From the NCBI GenBank assembly GCA_034640345.1, contig JAXRVH010000021.1:1-64000 (forward strand): 64,000 bases of DNA, in the 5' to 3' direction. Below the pieces are notes generated by a model. The model searched no databases. It was not told the origin of the DNA and saw only the letters and a program-made list of their open reading frames with translations. Source of the stretch: Drechslera avenae (lineage: Eukaryota > Ascomycota > Dothideomycetes > Pleosporales > Pleosporaceae). Below, piece after piece: positions 22,443-34,453 of this stretch (the first letter of the stretch is position 1; every line of letters starts with the position of its first letter). A program made the position numbers and the translations under genes.

Positions 22443-23339
22443 TTAAGACCAAAAGCTGCGGCAGAATAAGGGGCTATAGATCCATGGTGCAGTTTGCTTC
22501 TTCGTGGTGGCGTCGTCTAACTCAGGCCTGACGGGCAGATTTATGATCGAGGCCTGATTGTTCTCATCAATCGCAGTCTCTCGCACCCAAAGTTGGCCGT
22601 TTCCGTTTCCGTTGCCGTTCGTCTTAACACTGTCTTTCCAGAAGTGGTATTGCTGGCATTCTTTTGTATTATTAAGATAGCGAGTGAAGGTTGTCACTAC
22701 CCCAACGGTGCAGCTATCGCACCTGCAGTCACACCTTGCCCAGTCCTGGACGTTTCCGCAGTGCATGCATAGTTTACTCTGTTTACTGACCCACTCATTC
22801 GATCCTTTAGCTCTGGTGTGGAGAATTCGCGTCAACCTGCTTAGGTGCAAGGCGCAGATCCCCGGCGGCAGTTCGATGATGTTTTTAGAAGTGTTGGTAA
22901 GTGCTGTCTGTATGCAAGCCGAGCTCATTGATGAGTCGAACATGCTAATGGGTATGGTCGCCACGCATATCTTACAGTACCGATGGCTGGCTTGTATAGT
23001 CGATGGCGCCAGGTAGGTTTGGATAGCGCGACGTGAACAGTGTGAGGGAGCAGTCTGCCAACGTCGCGGATCAAGACTTATAATCTGGTTGAATCGAGGG
23101 TGCGTAAGCTTGAGTGCAAGCAGTGCGTCCAGCGCCAGGCGATCATGGATTTCGAGCATCAGTTCCGGCGGTAGGTTCAGAAGAGACATGACGGTTGGGC
23201 TCATCGTAGCGCGCGCGTTTGGCATTATTTCTAGATGAGGGATTTGCGCCTTGCTGGGAAGAAATAGTCGTAGAAAGAAGTCGACGTATTGCTCTTGCGC
23301 ACTGAGCCCTGTGAAGCGCTGTAGCCATGTTGTGTCCAT
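22443..23339 (-). CDS. F-box protein
   Basis: Intronless 298-residue protein. An F-box-like segment at about residues 50-85 (SLLNLPPELMLEIHDRL, then KLTHPRFN) predicts binding to Skp1 and a role as substrate receptor of an SCF ubiquitin ligase. The remainder has clustered cysteines (MHCGNVQDWARCDCRCDSC) that could bind zinc, and a short NG-repeat before the C-terminus. There are no leucine-rich or WD repeats, so the target is unknown. The open frame begins at a TTG, so the ATG at 23339 is used; two further in-frame ATGs occur before the F-box. It converges on the gene ending at 22338, leaving about 100 bases for both 3' ends. Confidence 0.75.
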   Translation of the reverse strand: MDTTWLQRFTGLSAQEQYVDFFLRLFLPSKAQIPHLEIMPNARATMSPTVMSLLNLPPELMLEIHDRLALDALLALKLTHPRFNQIISLDPRRWQTAPSHCSRRAIQTYLAPSTIQASHRYCKICVATIPISMFDSSMSSACIQTALTNTSKNIIELPPGICALHLSRLTRILHTRAKGSNEWVSKQSKLCMHCGNVQDWARCDCRCDSCTVGVVTTFTRYLNNTKECQQYHFWKDSVKTNGNGNGNGQLWVRETAIDENNQASIINLPVRPELDDATTKKQTAPWIYSPLFCRSFWS

Positions 23340-23941
23340 GTAGACTAGTGTGTCGTTGCTATGAGACTGTACCGTGAGTCGTGAAAGCGAAGGGGGAAAA
23401 GACGAACACACAGCAAATGGTGTGATGATCAACGGGCGTGGTATAAATCATAACGTCGTCTTCACGATGTAGCCTACTAACGATAGAGTGTCTCACAAGG
23501 CGTATGTAAGAAAGACGTTGGACCCGTGATGCAATGACGGCACGTTCCCGTGACCGTTGGAGGCTTGGAAGAATGCGTGGCCATGGCGAGTGATGGTGAG
23601 ACCCCGAGTCTGTGTCGGGCGTATGACATGGAAGCGAAAACGGAAGGCATGTCGAACATTGTGATGTGGAAGTCGGGACAAGACCATGGTAAGCGCCTTG
23701 ACATGAAGGGGTATTCTGGGGTACAGAAGCAAACATGCCTGTGAGCACGGGTGGACAGACTCGGACTTGCTTTTTGAGTGTGATGGCGCAATGACAGGTA
23801 GGCAGAAGATGAAAAAAAACAAAAAGCTGGGGTAGACGGGGTATTGACGCTAAGAGATGGTGTTGGTGAGCATCCTTAGTAGTGGTAGGCCAGCCAGCAG
23901 CCAACATGCACCCCGGCCGTTTAAGACGGCAAGCTCTTCAT

Positions 23942-23974
23942 ACACAGACACAGACACACAAACACACACACACA
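23942..23974. repeat. CA-rich microsatellite
   Basis: Imperfect ACACAG/ACACAC tract in intergenic DNA. Confidence 0.75.
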
Positions 23975-24592
23975 TGGGCAAGCCCTCGGAAAAACAAGGC
24001 AAGATGCGCAGTCGACAAACGCTGCAACCGCCGCTAGTGGCTCATCACGTGTAGTCGACCTGATCTGTCAAGGAACCTGACATCTGGACCGCCGGTGGAA
24101 GATGTGGATGTCGGCTGCATGTCGGTCTTGGATGCGCGAGATAACGATCAACTTTGTCGGCTGCGTGTTTCTGGGATCGTTGTAGTGCATGAACTACCGG
24201 TATACGGTATGAGGAGGAGGAGGAGGAGCGTAAGCCACAAAGAGGATATTTTCACAACTGTCTGTCGTCGGTGGGTGCCCATTGGAGGCTGCCCACGTTG
24301 ATGCCCCGCAGTGGCCGCACTGCTTGTCCGGCCGCTTCCAGGAGCAGTCGGGCTTTAGGGAGGGGAGGGCAGAGTTGATCATGCTGGCAAGTTGGTGGGG
24401 GTGTCATGCATCCCTCTCGCACTGCTTCTGCGGCTCCTGGTACCCATCCGCGGGGCACTGACTGCGAACGTCGGGTTCGCACATGGTGATGGCGAGTGGC
24501 GCAGGCACGTCTTCGCACTGACAGAGTGTGGGTGCGTGGCAAGAGTTGTGCACATAGACGTGCAAAGACGTCGGCGGCTCACATGCGAGCCA

Positions 24593-24630
24593 TGTGTGTG
24601 TATGTGTGTGTGTGTGAGAGAGAGAGCGAG
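24593..24630. repeat. TG/AG compound microsatellite
   Basis: A TGTG run passes directly into an AGAG run. Confidence 0.75.
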
Positions 24631-25534
24631 GATAGCGGTACAGGGCTACAGGAGGCGCTTTGTGGCACGGTGGTGAATAGCCGACCGTGGTGGCAGTCGT
24701 GGAGAGAGCGCACGCAGGCCGAACGGTTCGCTAACCGCGCTCCCACTGCTGCACCCACACATGTCCCGCATGGCTCGACAACTACATGCAGCTGTCCCTC
24801 ACGGACGTCATCTGCACATTCTGCCAGTGGACCGGTGGCTTGCTCCAGCGCAGGCCGCCGCCCTGGACGGTTCTCGAGGCTCCCAAAGGCTAGGCAAGGC
24901 GTGTCGGTGGAAAGATACGAGGGAGCCGTTGGTCAAACGGGATAACTTGATAGACTAATTGCATGCAGCTACTGAGGCCCGTGTCTTGCGAGCGGAGATG
25001 AATTAAGTGGATAGGTCGTTGCTCGGCCTGCTTAGCGCCATGAATGAATCCAGCATCCCCTTTCGACATAATCCTCACGGGTTCCCGCGATATCTCCCGA
25101 AGTCCCTCCCTCACCCCTACCCGCTCAGCTGTCCTCTCTCGGTGACTTCACTTTGCTCCCAGCTTAGTGAACAGCTGTCGCTCCTTTTATCGCGGTCAAG
25201 GTGAGTACACGGATCGCATTTCTCGGTAAGCCGCACCACCACCCTGTCTCCAAAACATCTCCGCTCTCCACCAAAATTTTCCGCTGCCCGCCTCGACCTC
25301 ATTTACCGTCCCCCCCCTCCCCTCCCCCCATATCGCCCACGAGTGCCTCCGTCCGGCCGTCGAGGGCGACCATTCCGGATCCGCCATTGCCAATTGCTGC
25401 CCGTGACTTGTCCGTTCAAGCACGCATACTGACTGCTTGCCTGCCTGTAGGATATTTACTTGTAGTTGCACCTACACTTTTGCGCCCCTGCCCCGAGTCC
25501 GGATAATCGATCGCGACTCGTCCAGCCAACCAAC

Positions 25535-27092
25535 ATGTCCTACTACAACGACGCGTCCTGGAACACACCTGCCTCTGCCCGGCAGTCGTCATGGGAGCAG
25601 CCCCAACCGCCCTCGCGATCAGGTACCGGCCAAATGGGTTACAATGCGCCAAGTGCAGCCATTCACACAGATATAGGCACGAGCTCGACGGTCAACAGCG
25701 AGGCCGCCAATGCCTTTGCCTCGCAGTTTGAGGGTACGTTTGGGTCCCCCTTCCTAATAATACCTGTGCAAGCCGTCTCTTTTGCTGTGTTTACTCTACA
25801 CTGCAACATGAACAGGGCATTTGACAGGCTGTAACAGCCTGCAATATATATGACAGGAGGACACTTGCGCTAACATGCCATAGAGGTCGACCGCGCCATT
25901 GAGAACATTGCCAAGAGCGGAAAGCCTTTTGGCCCTGGATTCCCCCCCACGCCCATGGGTGGTGCCAACCGTCGCGAGTCGATGCCTATGATGGGCGGCG
26001 GTCCTCGTCCCTATCCAGACTTCGGTACGCACCCCACCATCACTGCCATCACCCACCACAAACGCTATCTACACATACTAACAAACAATGCAGAACAACA
26101 ACAACAACAACAACAACAACGCATGGGCGGCCCACAGCGCCACCACTCGGTCAGCGAGTATGACGGCTCGCGCTCCCACTCGGCGTCCAACGTGCAAGGC
26201 TTCTACCAGAACCAGCGCTATGCACCCCGACCCAACGATGCAGACCAGATGGCGCAGGCGAAGCGACGGATGGCGGCCCAGCGCGAACGTGAATTGCGAA
26301 ACTACCACCAAGAACAGCAATACCACAGAAGTAAGGACTCGGAATCTGGGCAACAATAGAAGCAGGACAGTGGTTGACTAGGATAATACAGACGTTTCGG
26401 GCTCTGGCTCCAAGTCGGACCGCTCCATGAGCCCCAATGCCATGAATGAAGATGAGCGCCGCGAACTCATCGCCCGCCAGCACCGTGCTTTGTATGGCGA
26501 GACGTCCACCTTGTACAACAACAACAACAACAACCCGACCTCGAGCCAGGACGTTCGCGTTCAGACTTCCGGCGCTGGTCGTGGCCAGTCTCCCCTCGCG
26601 TTTGACCCCTTCGGCATGCAGGCCCAGAGTGACGGCTCCGTCCAGATGCCCCCGCGAGACAAGGATGCTGCTAGTGGAGCCCAAGACGCCCGTGCCAACA
26701 GCACGTCTTCGCCTTCTGCCGGCCAAAACCCGGCCTTTAACCTGTTCGATGCCCAGCAGGCTAGCCGCACCTCCAACTCGTCGCCCGGGGGCTCTCCCCC
26801 CGTGCCCGGACACAAGTCCAACGGCTCCAATGTGGCCCCTATTGGCACTCGTCCTCAGCATCAGAACCTTCAGCAACCCAGCAGTGTTGCTCTGGGCAAG
26901 CGTGCCAACTCACCCCTGCCGTCGCCTCTGGGCTACAATTCGTACAATGCCAGCGAGCAGAACAATACGGCAACCACATCTGCTTCTATGAACCCCTCCT
27001 CTACAGCTTCTGACAAGGGCGTGGGGATTTGGAACAACGGCCCCTGGAGTAACACGCCTACTCAGGGAGTTCAGGCGTCTGTTTGGGGCTAG
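25535..27092 (+). CDS. Q/N-rich low-complexity fungal protein (possibly Scp3-like)
   Basis: Exons are 25535-25733, 25884-26024, 26094-26330 and 26392-27092; introns are 150, 69 and 61 bp, all in phase 1, giving 425 residues. The sequence is mostly disordered: a serine/proline N-terminus, a short ordered helix EVDRAIENIAKSGKPFGPGF, a polyglutamine run, an RRMAAQRERELRNYHQEQ basic helix, an NNNNNN run and a long S/P/N-rich tail. No enzymatic or membrane domain is seen. From memory it resembles fungal proteins labelled spindle poison sensitivity protein Scp3, but this is a weak recognition. The polyglutamine codons begin right at the third exon's acceptor site, so repeat-length change touches splicing and protein together. 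Confidence 0.72.
26094..26120 (+). repeat. (CAA)n repeat encoding polyglutamine
   Basis: Uninterrupted CAA units begin immediately after the acceptor AG of intron 2 and encode the polyglutamine run. Confidence 0.8.
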
Positions 27093-27835
27093 AATCTGGA
27101 GTTTTGCTTACAGGGATATGATGCACATCCGGAGTTACTGCATTTCAGGTGTCCCGGTCACGCCGTGTCGGTCTTTCAACTATACCTAGGTAAACATGGG
27201 AGTAGCAGGTCAATTGGCGGTTGGCGAATATTTGCTGTGGTTTTAACGATGCTCTTTCAGCAAGCTCGTCTACAATGTCTGGGTCGGCTGAAGATAATAT
27301 ACCTTTTCGCGGGCGGTTACACGGGTGTTTGCTGGGCAGGGTCAAGGGTCGGCATCGGTTTACGAGGCTTGGGGATTGGGGCTCGCGGGAGTTTGTTTGA
27401 GCATATCTTGCTATTATCGGTTGCTAGCTTTTCGGATCTGATCAAGGGCATCTGCATCAGCGGGTGGTAGGCATGATCCTACCCCGATGACATTGGCATG
27501 CCATCTGGGCTCATACATCTAACGCGCTAATGGGAAAAGTGGCTTGGGACAATGGCCTCTAGGTGATGAAACTGCTCGTGTGTGCCAAATTGATCATCAT
27601 CAACGTCAATCGAGACCTGCCTGTTTGGGGGAACTGCTGCCGTTGTGAAAGTGCCAGGCACGTGATCCTTGCTAGCTCGCTTTTTTATCAGAGATCAGGG
27701 TTAGCGCGCCGCGGCAACCCCAGCTCCAGAATCGTGGCCTTTGAGATCCAACGAGCGACTATTATCAGCAGCTTCAAGGACACCTTTTCATCCCCCATCT
27801 TCCTCGTATCGGCTACTAGATTCTCGCTATTCATC
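27093..27835. other. Intergenic region and Sec61 beta leader
   Basis: No supported gene. Short open frames at 27165-27470 and 27563-28012 lack domain or splice support, and the latter overlaps the Sec61 beta leader and first intron. Confidence 0.45.
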
Positions 27836-28614
27836 ATGGTTAGTGATATACCCCTTCCCGAGCACATTGAGAGCCATCAGGCAGGCATGCGGATGGACTG
27901 TTTGCGGCACAGCATGCGATCGGAGAGTACAGCCACGACAATGTTCCAGTCAAAGAAGTCGAGTTCTTTTCCAGTGCTTCCTATGGCTTGCTATACCAAA
28001 CCGTGTTACTAGTGCGGCCAATGGCCCTCGAAACGCGTGCACGTCGACAGTCCCCAGCCGACTTCCAGCGCATACCAGATCACAACTGACAATTGTCGTA
28101 GTCTGCCCAACGTGCCACCTCCCCTTCAAATGCAGCCTCTTCAGGCACAACGACAGCACGCCCTGCGTCACCAAAGCCCCCAGGCGGTCCCGCGACTGTC
28201 ATGCGAAGGAAGGCGGCCGCTGACCGCGCTGAGAAGACGGCCAATCTGCGACCAAGCAGCACAAGGGCCGCAGGCGCAGGCGGAAGCTCAAGCACCATGC
28301 TGAGTAAGTGCACTCTACAGGCGGAGCTGAACGGCAATAAATCGATATGTTCAGGCTCAGCGGTGGAAGCGAATTTTGAACATGACACCAAAGCGACAGC
28401 GTACTACGAATAATTGCTAACATGTACTCGGCAGGGCTCTACACTGATGAGTCTCCCGGACTCAAGGTCGACCCCGTTGTGGTCATGACCTTGTCCGTGG
28501 TCTTCATCTTCAGCGTTGTCGCTCTTCATGGTACGCACACTCGAGTGCATTGCATTCCTTCGTTTCTAACGCTCAGCAGTCATCGCCAAGGTTATGCGCC
28601 GGTTCTCCGCATAA
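27836..28614 (+). CDS. SBH1: Sec61 complex beta subunit
   Basis: Tail-anchored small subunit of the ER protein-translocation channel. Exons are 27836-27838 (only the ATG), 28102-28303, 28435-28530 and 28580-28614; introns are 263, 131 and 49 bp; 111 residues. The hallmark segments are all present: PPGGPATVMRRKAAADRAEK, RPSSTRAAGAGGSSSTML, LYTDESPGLKVDPVVV and one C-terminal membrane helix (VMTLSVVFIFSVVALHVIA) followed by a short basic tail. An upstream start is needed because the exon-2 frame runs back to a stop overlapping an acceptor site (GTCGTAG) and holds no ATG before the conserved part. ATG-GTTAGT at 27836 supplies it and gives MSAQRATSPSN. The first exon is inferred; the rest is certain. 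Confidence 0.88.
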
Positions 28615-29219
28615 GCCACCCGCACTACCACCCTTTCTCCATACACTTCGACCGATTCCCCATTTTAAGGCCGACGCTCTCTTGCGGCCATCTCCATAGC
28701 CCTCTCATCGCCGATTTGCGATTACTCGTGTCCATTTCTTTGGCGAACTTGCTCTGGTACGGGCAGAACGAATTTGAGCATCAAGGAACTGGAAAAGCAA
28801 CATTACCCATCATATCATCATTTGGCTACTGGACCAAGCAAGACAGTGGGAAGCTTGCATGGTTGGGAGCTGATAGTCTTGCTAGCTGTATTATATGTTT
28901 GCATAAGAGACGACGAATTTTTGTTAATGCCCGTTCACCTCCAAAGCCTACCTGATTTTTTTTGGAGCAATGCGGATTGCACCGACTAACTTACCGCACA
29001 AACACATATCCAGTCATCACTTACAGCATGTAAAGGCCACGCATCTCTGAAGCTTTTAGCCTCTGTTGACGCCCACTAAAGATGGCATTGCATTTAGTGT
29101 GTTCTGATTATCATAACATTGTCCGCTACTCTTAACTAACAGCCTATGCCTTGCAGAAAATCCAAACATCTCAATGGGGTATTTCATCGGCGCCCAATTG
29201 TACAACAAACGCTCGAGCC
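28615..29219. other. Convergent intergenic region
   Basis: The 3' ends of the Sec61 beta gene and the seven-TM gene face each other here. Composition is mildly AT-rich and no gene or repeat was seen. Confidence 0.4.
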
Positions 29220-30795
29220 TTAGAAATCGCGACTCGCACGGTCCACCTCGATCTTGAATTCTTCTTTCTTTCCGATGACCAGCTTCTGTCTCTTTGCTCC
29301 ACTTGACGCTGCTTGTATCATTTCTTGTTGCGTCATACTAGAACTCCTCTCTCCGACCCATACCTCTGTCTCGTGGCCTTGGTACCTGTGTGCAGGACAG
29401 AAGTGCTCATCTGCCGTCATCAAGGCAGACTGTGGTGCTCGTGATGACAAAGTTGATTGTACATGATCCGAGGAGCTGCGGTGCTCGGGTAGAGTGCGTT
29501 TGCTTCCTCTCCTACTCGGTAGCGTGTCCATCAAGTATGATTCTGAGAGGCCGCCTGAAGAGGTCTTGCGCCGCCGGGGGGGAAGGACTGAGCTACCCAT
29601 GGAATTGCCTGGTGCAGTGTGTCTGTTGAAGGTGCTTTGATCGGAATGTTTGTAGCTGGCCACGTAACTGCTATCAAAGGGCTTCAGAAACGGTGCCATG
29701 CCTGTGATAGTGCTGCTCATGATTGCATAACCCATCTGCCATTGTGTGGCTACGATGTACTCGAACGTATCTACGGTACATTAGCATGCGCTATCCGTTG
29801 GATTGTCCTTGTTGAAACTACTTACAACTTGCACCGCGGATACGCTCATTCATGTAATAGAGTCGTACGCCAGCAATAGCTATGACAGGGAGACGGGCGC
29901 TAAAGGCCATGACGACGAGAAACTTAGCAAGCAAACGCATATGCAGCGAGTAGACTAGCTGGATTGCGATGGCGAAGATGAGACCCTCTGTGAATATGTC
30001 CAAGGCGGCTATAGCCTGCCATTTTGGCCACTGCAGATGGTCAACATGAGGCGGGCAGTGAAGAAGCTGATGATACCATAGGATAATGTAACTTACCCGG
30101 TTGACACACTCGTCGGACTGTGTGTATACTTGAGTTATGTTGCACGGTGTGGCGATGAGTATTATCGACGCCAGCGCCCATGTAGCCGAAAGCGCTGTAA
30201 GCGACCATGTTGCGAGGCGGTGCGATCCTCCGGGAGACAGGCGTAGATAGAGAAACAGCACCGATAGCTTCGAGGCTAATAGTACAAAGATGTATAGGAT
30301 CTGAGTCGCGAAGCCTTCCTATTTAGATTGTCAGACGTGCTTCTCCACCAGGATCGACCATGAGCTTTTTGTTGCGGCTGGTTGCCCTGGGTTGGACGTT
30401 CTGGCGCCAATCTAGAAGGACCGAAACCACACGTCAACTACTCACTTTTCCAATCCGTTCGAGTTGCGATAACGGTAGACCATCCTTGGATGTCCCAAGA
30501 CCAAGATGAACTAGATGGAAAATAACTCCTGTCTGCACTGTGTCTAGCACCGTCGCTGTTGCCAGCCACCAATCTAGACGCACAAGTTTTTTTTTCAGTC
30601 CATAATCTGGCATGCAGTGTAGCGGGACAGGTACTCACCGTCGGATCTCCACTCTCTTGACTGTAGTCGTAGCCATATTCGAATCGAGAAACACGACCAC
30701 ACAAAGGCGAGCACAACAGCGCCAGTTATGACGAGCAGGCCACGCTTGTCATGCGCCGTGATAACGTAGGGCGGAGGTATTACCTCTGCTGCCAT
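29220..30795 (-). CDS. Seven-TM rhodopsin-like fungal membrane protein
   Basis: Exons from 5' to 3' are 30639-30795, 30446-30573, 30097-30318, 29826-30030 and 29220-29770; introns are 65, 127, 66 and 55 bp; 420 residues. Seven hydrophobic helices fill about residues 15-275. The first is LLVITGAVVLAFVW; later ones include ILYIFVLLASKLSVLFLYL and ALSATWALASIILIA. The conserved pattern (DDWW after TM1, LYLRL at the end of TM3, then CNITQ and a WxxWQAIAALDIFTEG helix) is that of the fungal rhodopsin-like/PTH11-related integral membrane family. There is no CFEM domain at the N-terminus. The long serine-rich C-tail (about 145 residues) is probably cytosolic and could be phosphorylated. Ligand and function are unknown. 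It diverges from the permease at 32023. Confidence 0.83.
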
Positions 30796-32022
30796 AGTAT
30801 ATCATACAAGAGAAGTCCGGGCGACAGCACAATGAGAAGAAAGCCATGAGATGTCAGCATGTCTGTGGGGCACAGCCGAACGGGCTCCTTGTGCTCTATA
30901 CAGCTGAACACAGGTCTGACAAGGCCCTCCTGCTGGTGTGATTCCAACAGGCATCCCAGCCCGACGACGACGAAAACCGCGGACTTGGTACCCTATATGT
31001 CAGCATCTTCCTTCCATGCGTGGCTCGCACCGACGCGGGAGAGCGGAAAGAGGACCACGTCTAGCCCGCACAGCGCAGACAACGGCCTACTGTTGAAGAG
31101 GGCCTGCGATGCTAAGCCAGTCATGCCCAGATCTCTAACACGCCTTTGCTAGCGTCAGCCTTCGTTTTTGTAAGCGAAGGCACGCCAATTTGCGGCATGG
31201 CGGTATGCCGATTGCAAGTTGCTGATACGTTGACGAGAGGGCGGGATTCCAAGTAGGCATGGGGCACGGCATACGGGTTGTCATGTAGACACGACTACGT
31301 ACGCAAAACTACCCTTTCCCCTGTCACGGGCCATTGCTCGTCCCAATCTTTCCTTGAATTTTCTCGCCATCTCAAGAATGAAAAAATTGAATCGGATGAT
31401 ATATTCATCTCGCCAATCTTCCCGACCTCGCTTGGCGTTACCTAGAAGCCCATTTTTTTTTCTGCCGCGGTAGGAAGGCCTGGAACCACAGTTTCTTTCT
31501 TCTCCCAGAACTTCTTCTTCTCACGAGTCTCTTTATTTGGTCAGAAGATTGCATCTCGGTGTCGGGTCAGGGCATCTTCTCCTCTGGTTACGAGCCGCGG
31601 CAACTTTTACATGCAATTTGTACACGAACCTCCTGCATCGGCAGCCAAGGAAACCGGTTGCGCCAGAGGCTCTGAATGAAGGCAGCGGCCCGTGGCACGG
31701 CTGGCCTAGTGGCAAACGGAACACATGCCAGCTGTTGCAACTTGTAGCGATTCTGTTGGGTAACAGGTGCACCGTCGAATCCTGGCCCGCGTGAGGAATC
31801 ATCGCCGGGTGGACGTGGTCCCACCCGCGGGATGCGGCATACTGTGTGGCTGAATCCACATCAATCTAATGCGCGCATGCCTTTGTTCGCATAAGGAATA
31901 CCCCTTCTTCGCTGCTTTCGCCCAGCTGCGCTTATTATTTTTTTTATTCGTTTTTGTTCTATTTCGTTCTCTCTGAGTTCGTCTGTGGCGCCACGTTCCT
32001 GCATACCTGCTGCGAGTAAGCC
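30796..32022. other. Divergent promoter region, seven-TM gene and permease
   Basis: About 1.2 kb separates the two start codons. CT-rich DNA (31490-31530) and a T-rich stretch (31930-31965) precede the permease. No gene is supported; open frames at 31533-31859 are shadows on both strands. Confidence 0.45.
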
Positions 32023-33811
32023 ATGTCTGCTTACGATGGTGTTAGGGGTGGCCAGCCGCTTGGGACCATGGGCAAGCAAGCTACGTTGGAGTCGCGGATG
32101 CATGCGACAAGATTCGACGATGAGGATGAGAGCCAGGACTATCATGACTCACTACGAGGCCACACAAGAGCTGATCGCGCGGACATGGAGCGTATGGGCA
32201 AGGTGCAGGAGTTGAAGAGGAATTATCGACCATTGTCCGCACTGGCGTTTACGGTTATTCTTCAGGGAACATGGGAAGTCCTCCTTACGTGAGTAGCACC
32301 AATTGGACGTTTGATACTTCTCCAAATGCTGACCATAACAAGTGCGACTTATACAGGACTGTCGGATGGTGGCCCTGCTGGCCTCATCTGGAGTTTCGTC
32401 TGGACCTGGTTCGGCTTCAGTACCGTGATGCTCTCGCTTGCTGAGATGGCTTCCATGGCCCCAACCGCAGGCGGCCAGTACCACTGGGTCTCCGAATTCT
32501 CCCCTCCCAGTGTACAAAAGCCGTTCAGCTACTTCATTGGATGGATGTCAACGCTATCGTGGCAGGCCGGCACAGCCTCTGGACCCTTTCTTGTCGGCAC
32601 ACTGATCCAGTCATCCGTCGTCGTCATGTATCCAGAGTACTCGCCTACAAACTGGCAAGGAACACTCATGGTCATCGCGGTGACCATCTTGGTTTGGGTC
32701 CTTAACATTTGGGGCTCCAAATTCATGCCCCTCTTCCAAAACATCATGTTGGTCGTGCACGTGTTTGGCTTCTTGGCAATCATCATCGTGTTCTGGGTCT
32801 TGTCACCACGAGCAACGGCCGAGGTAACATTTACTCATTTCACAAACGCAGGCAACTGGAGCTCTACCGGACTGGCACTCATGGTGGGCCAAATTTCGGC
32901 AATCTATGCTTGCATTTGTAAGTCCAGATGACATCTAGCTTCCTGCATGGTTCTAACAGACACTATAGGCTCCGATTCTGCAGCCCACATGGCCGAAGAG
33001 ATCAAAGACGCCGGCAAAACGGTCCCTCGTGCCATGATTGGTGCATACCTCATGAACGGTGTGCTCGGCATGATCTTCCTGGTCAGCTACATGTTCATGG
33101 TCACCGACGTGACGGCTGCACTCGAAGATGCCACTGGTTACCCGCACATGTGGGTATTTAGCCAGGCTGTATCTGCTGGCGGTGTTGTGGCCCTCAACGC
33201 CATTCCCACTGTGCTCATCTTCGCCGGTACTTTGACCTTCAACTTGTCTACTTCGCGCCAGACTTGGGCATTTGCCAGAGACAAGGGCTTGCCATTTAGC
33301 AGCTGGATTGGCCATGTGGATCCAAAACTACAGGTACCTGCAAATGCAGTCACAATCACCTGCCTCATCACCATTGTCTTGAGTTTGATCAACATTGGGT
33401 CGAATGATGCTTTCAACGCTAGTAAGCTTTTCCGCTACCCACCTCTTGCCTGGCAACCACTGACATATTCCAGTCATCTCGCTCAACGTAGTAGCCCTAA
33501 TGATCACGTACATGTTCTCCATCGGCGCCGTTCTCTACCGACGTATCCACCACCCCGAACTTCTCCCCTCGTGCCGTTGGTCTCTCGGTAGATGGGGCGT
33601 TCCTATCAACATTGGCGGTGTATTGTACTCTACACACGCCTTCTTCTGGTGTTTTTGGCCAGAGTCCACCCCAGTCGCACTGGACAACTTCAACTGGGCG
33701 GTGGTCATGTTCGTAGCCGTTGCCATTTTGTGTTTAATAGACTACGTGATCAGAGGGCGCAAGCAGTACAAGGGGCCGGCTGTACTTGTCGAAGGGTACA
33801 AGGGAGAATGA
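32023..33811 (+). CDS. Amino acid/choline/GABA-type permease (APC superfamily)
   Basis: Plasma-membrane importer of the fungal ACT branch of APC permeases, which carry amino acids, GABA or choline. Exons are 32023-32288, 32343-32917, 32969-33421 and 33474-33811; introns are 54, 51 and 52 bp; 543 residues. A hydrophilic 70-residue N-tail is followed by about twelve membrane helices. Family marks are LSALAFTVILQGTWE at TM1, GLSDGGPAGLIWSF at TM2, AEMASMAPTAGGQYHW, and DSAAHMAEEIKDAGKTVPRAM after TM6. FAGTLTFNLSTSRQTWAFARDKGLPFS and the C-terminal LVEGYKGE tail also fit. The substrate cannot be fixed from sequence. The neighbouring FAD oxidoreductase is on the same strand but there is no evidence that they act together. 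Confidence 0.9.
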
Positions 33812-34453
33812 CTTTTGAGCGGATGGGGAAGCCGAGGTGAAGAGGATTCAGAAATGTTCATATTTGGTGGTAATGGGTCGGATGACGAAGACCAAGACAA
33901 AGCAGGTGCAGATGCGATATGATTCGAGTTGTTGTAAACCATGTTAAAAACGCGATTCACGCTTTCCACAAGTCGTGACCTGCATTGTTTAGCCGGAAAG
34001 GGGGACTAGACATGATTGACGTGCCGAGTGTACAGCTGCAGGGGGATTCGGGCATGGAAGAGAGCGAACAGCAGATGCTGAGCAACCCCATACCTGCACT
34101 GTAGGAAGACTTTGGACCACTGAAGGAGTGGAGGCCGACGAAGCACGTGCCGACATGTGGGGCATCAGATAAAATTTGCGCCGGAAGTGACTCGGATCTG
34201 ATAAGATGACGGGTCTTCCACCAATTGCATCTCGCCATCTTGTCTCCGCGACAAAGGCAGTGGATCAGTTGCAGACAGCTCAAGTGGAGGTGGTGCTTGG
34301 GCCTGACGGCTTTCCGATGTCCGATGTGCGGCGTGCGGTGTGTCGATGGCAATAAGAAGCGGGCGTTCTGCCAATCTAATCAGATCATCCTACCTTCATC
34401 ACGTTTTCTCCTAGCCTCCCCCCTCTCCCTCCCTTATCAGATCGAATTTCGCA
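33812..34453. other. Intergenic region
   Basis: Terminator side of the permease and promoter of the FAD oxidoreductase; CT-rich immediately before the start (34395-34440). No gene seen. Confidence 0.4.

Larger units (their letters stand above)
23340..25534. other. Long intergenic region with CA/TG microsatellites
   Basis: No supported gene in 2.2 kb. It holds a CA-rich repeat (about 23942-23974), a TG/AG compound repeat (about 24593-24630) and a C-rich block (25300-25330). Many short shadow frames occur on both strands. The last few hundred bases are CT-rich and fit the leader of the next gene, possibly with a leader intron. Confidence 0.45.
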
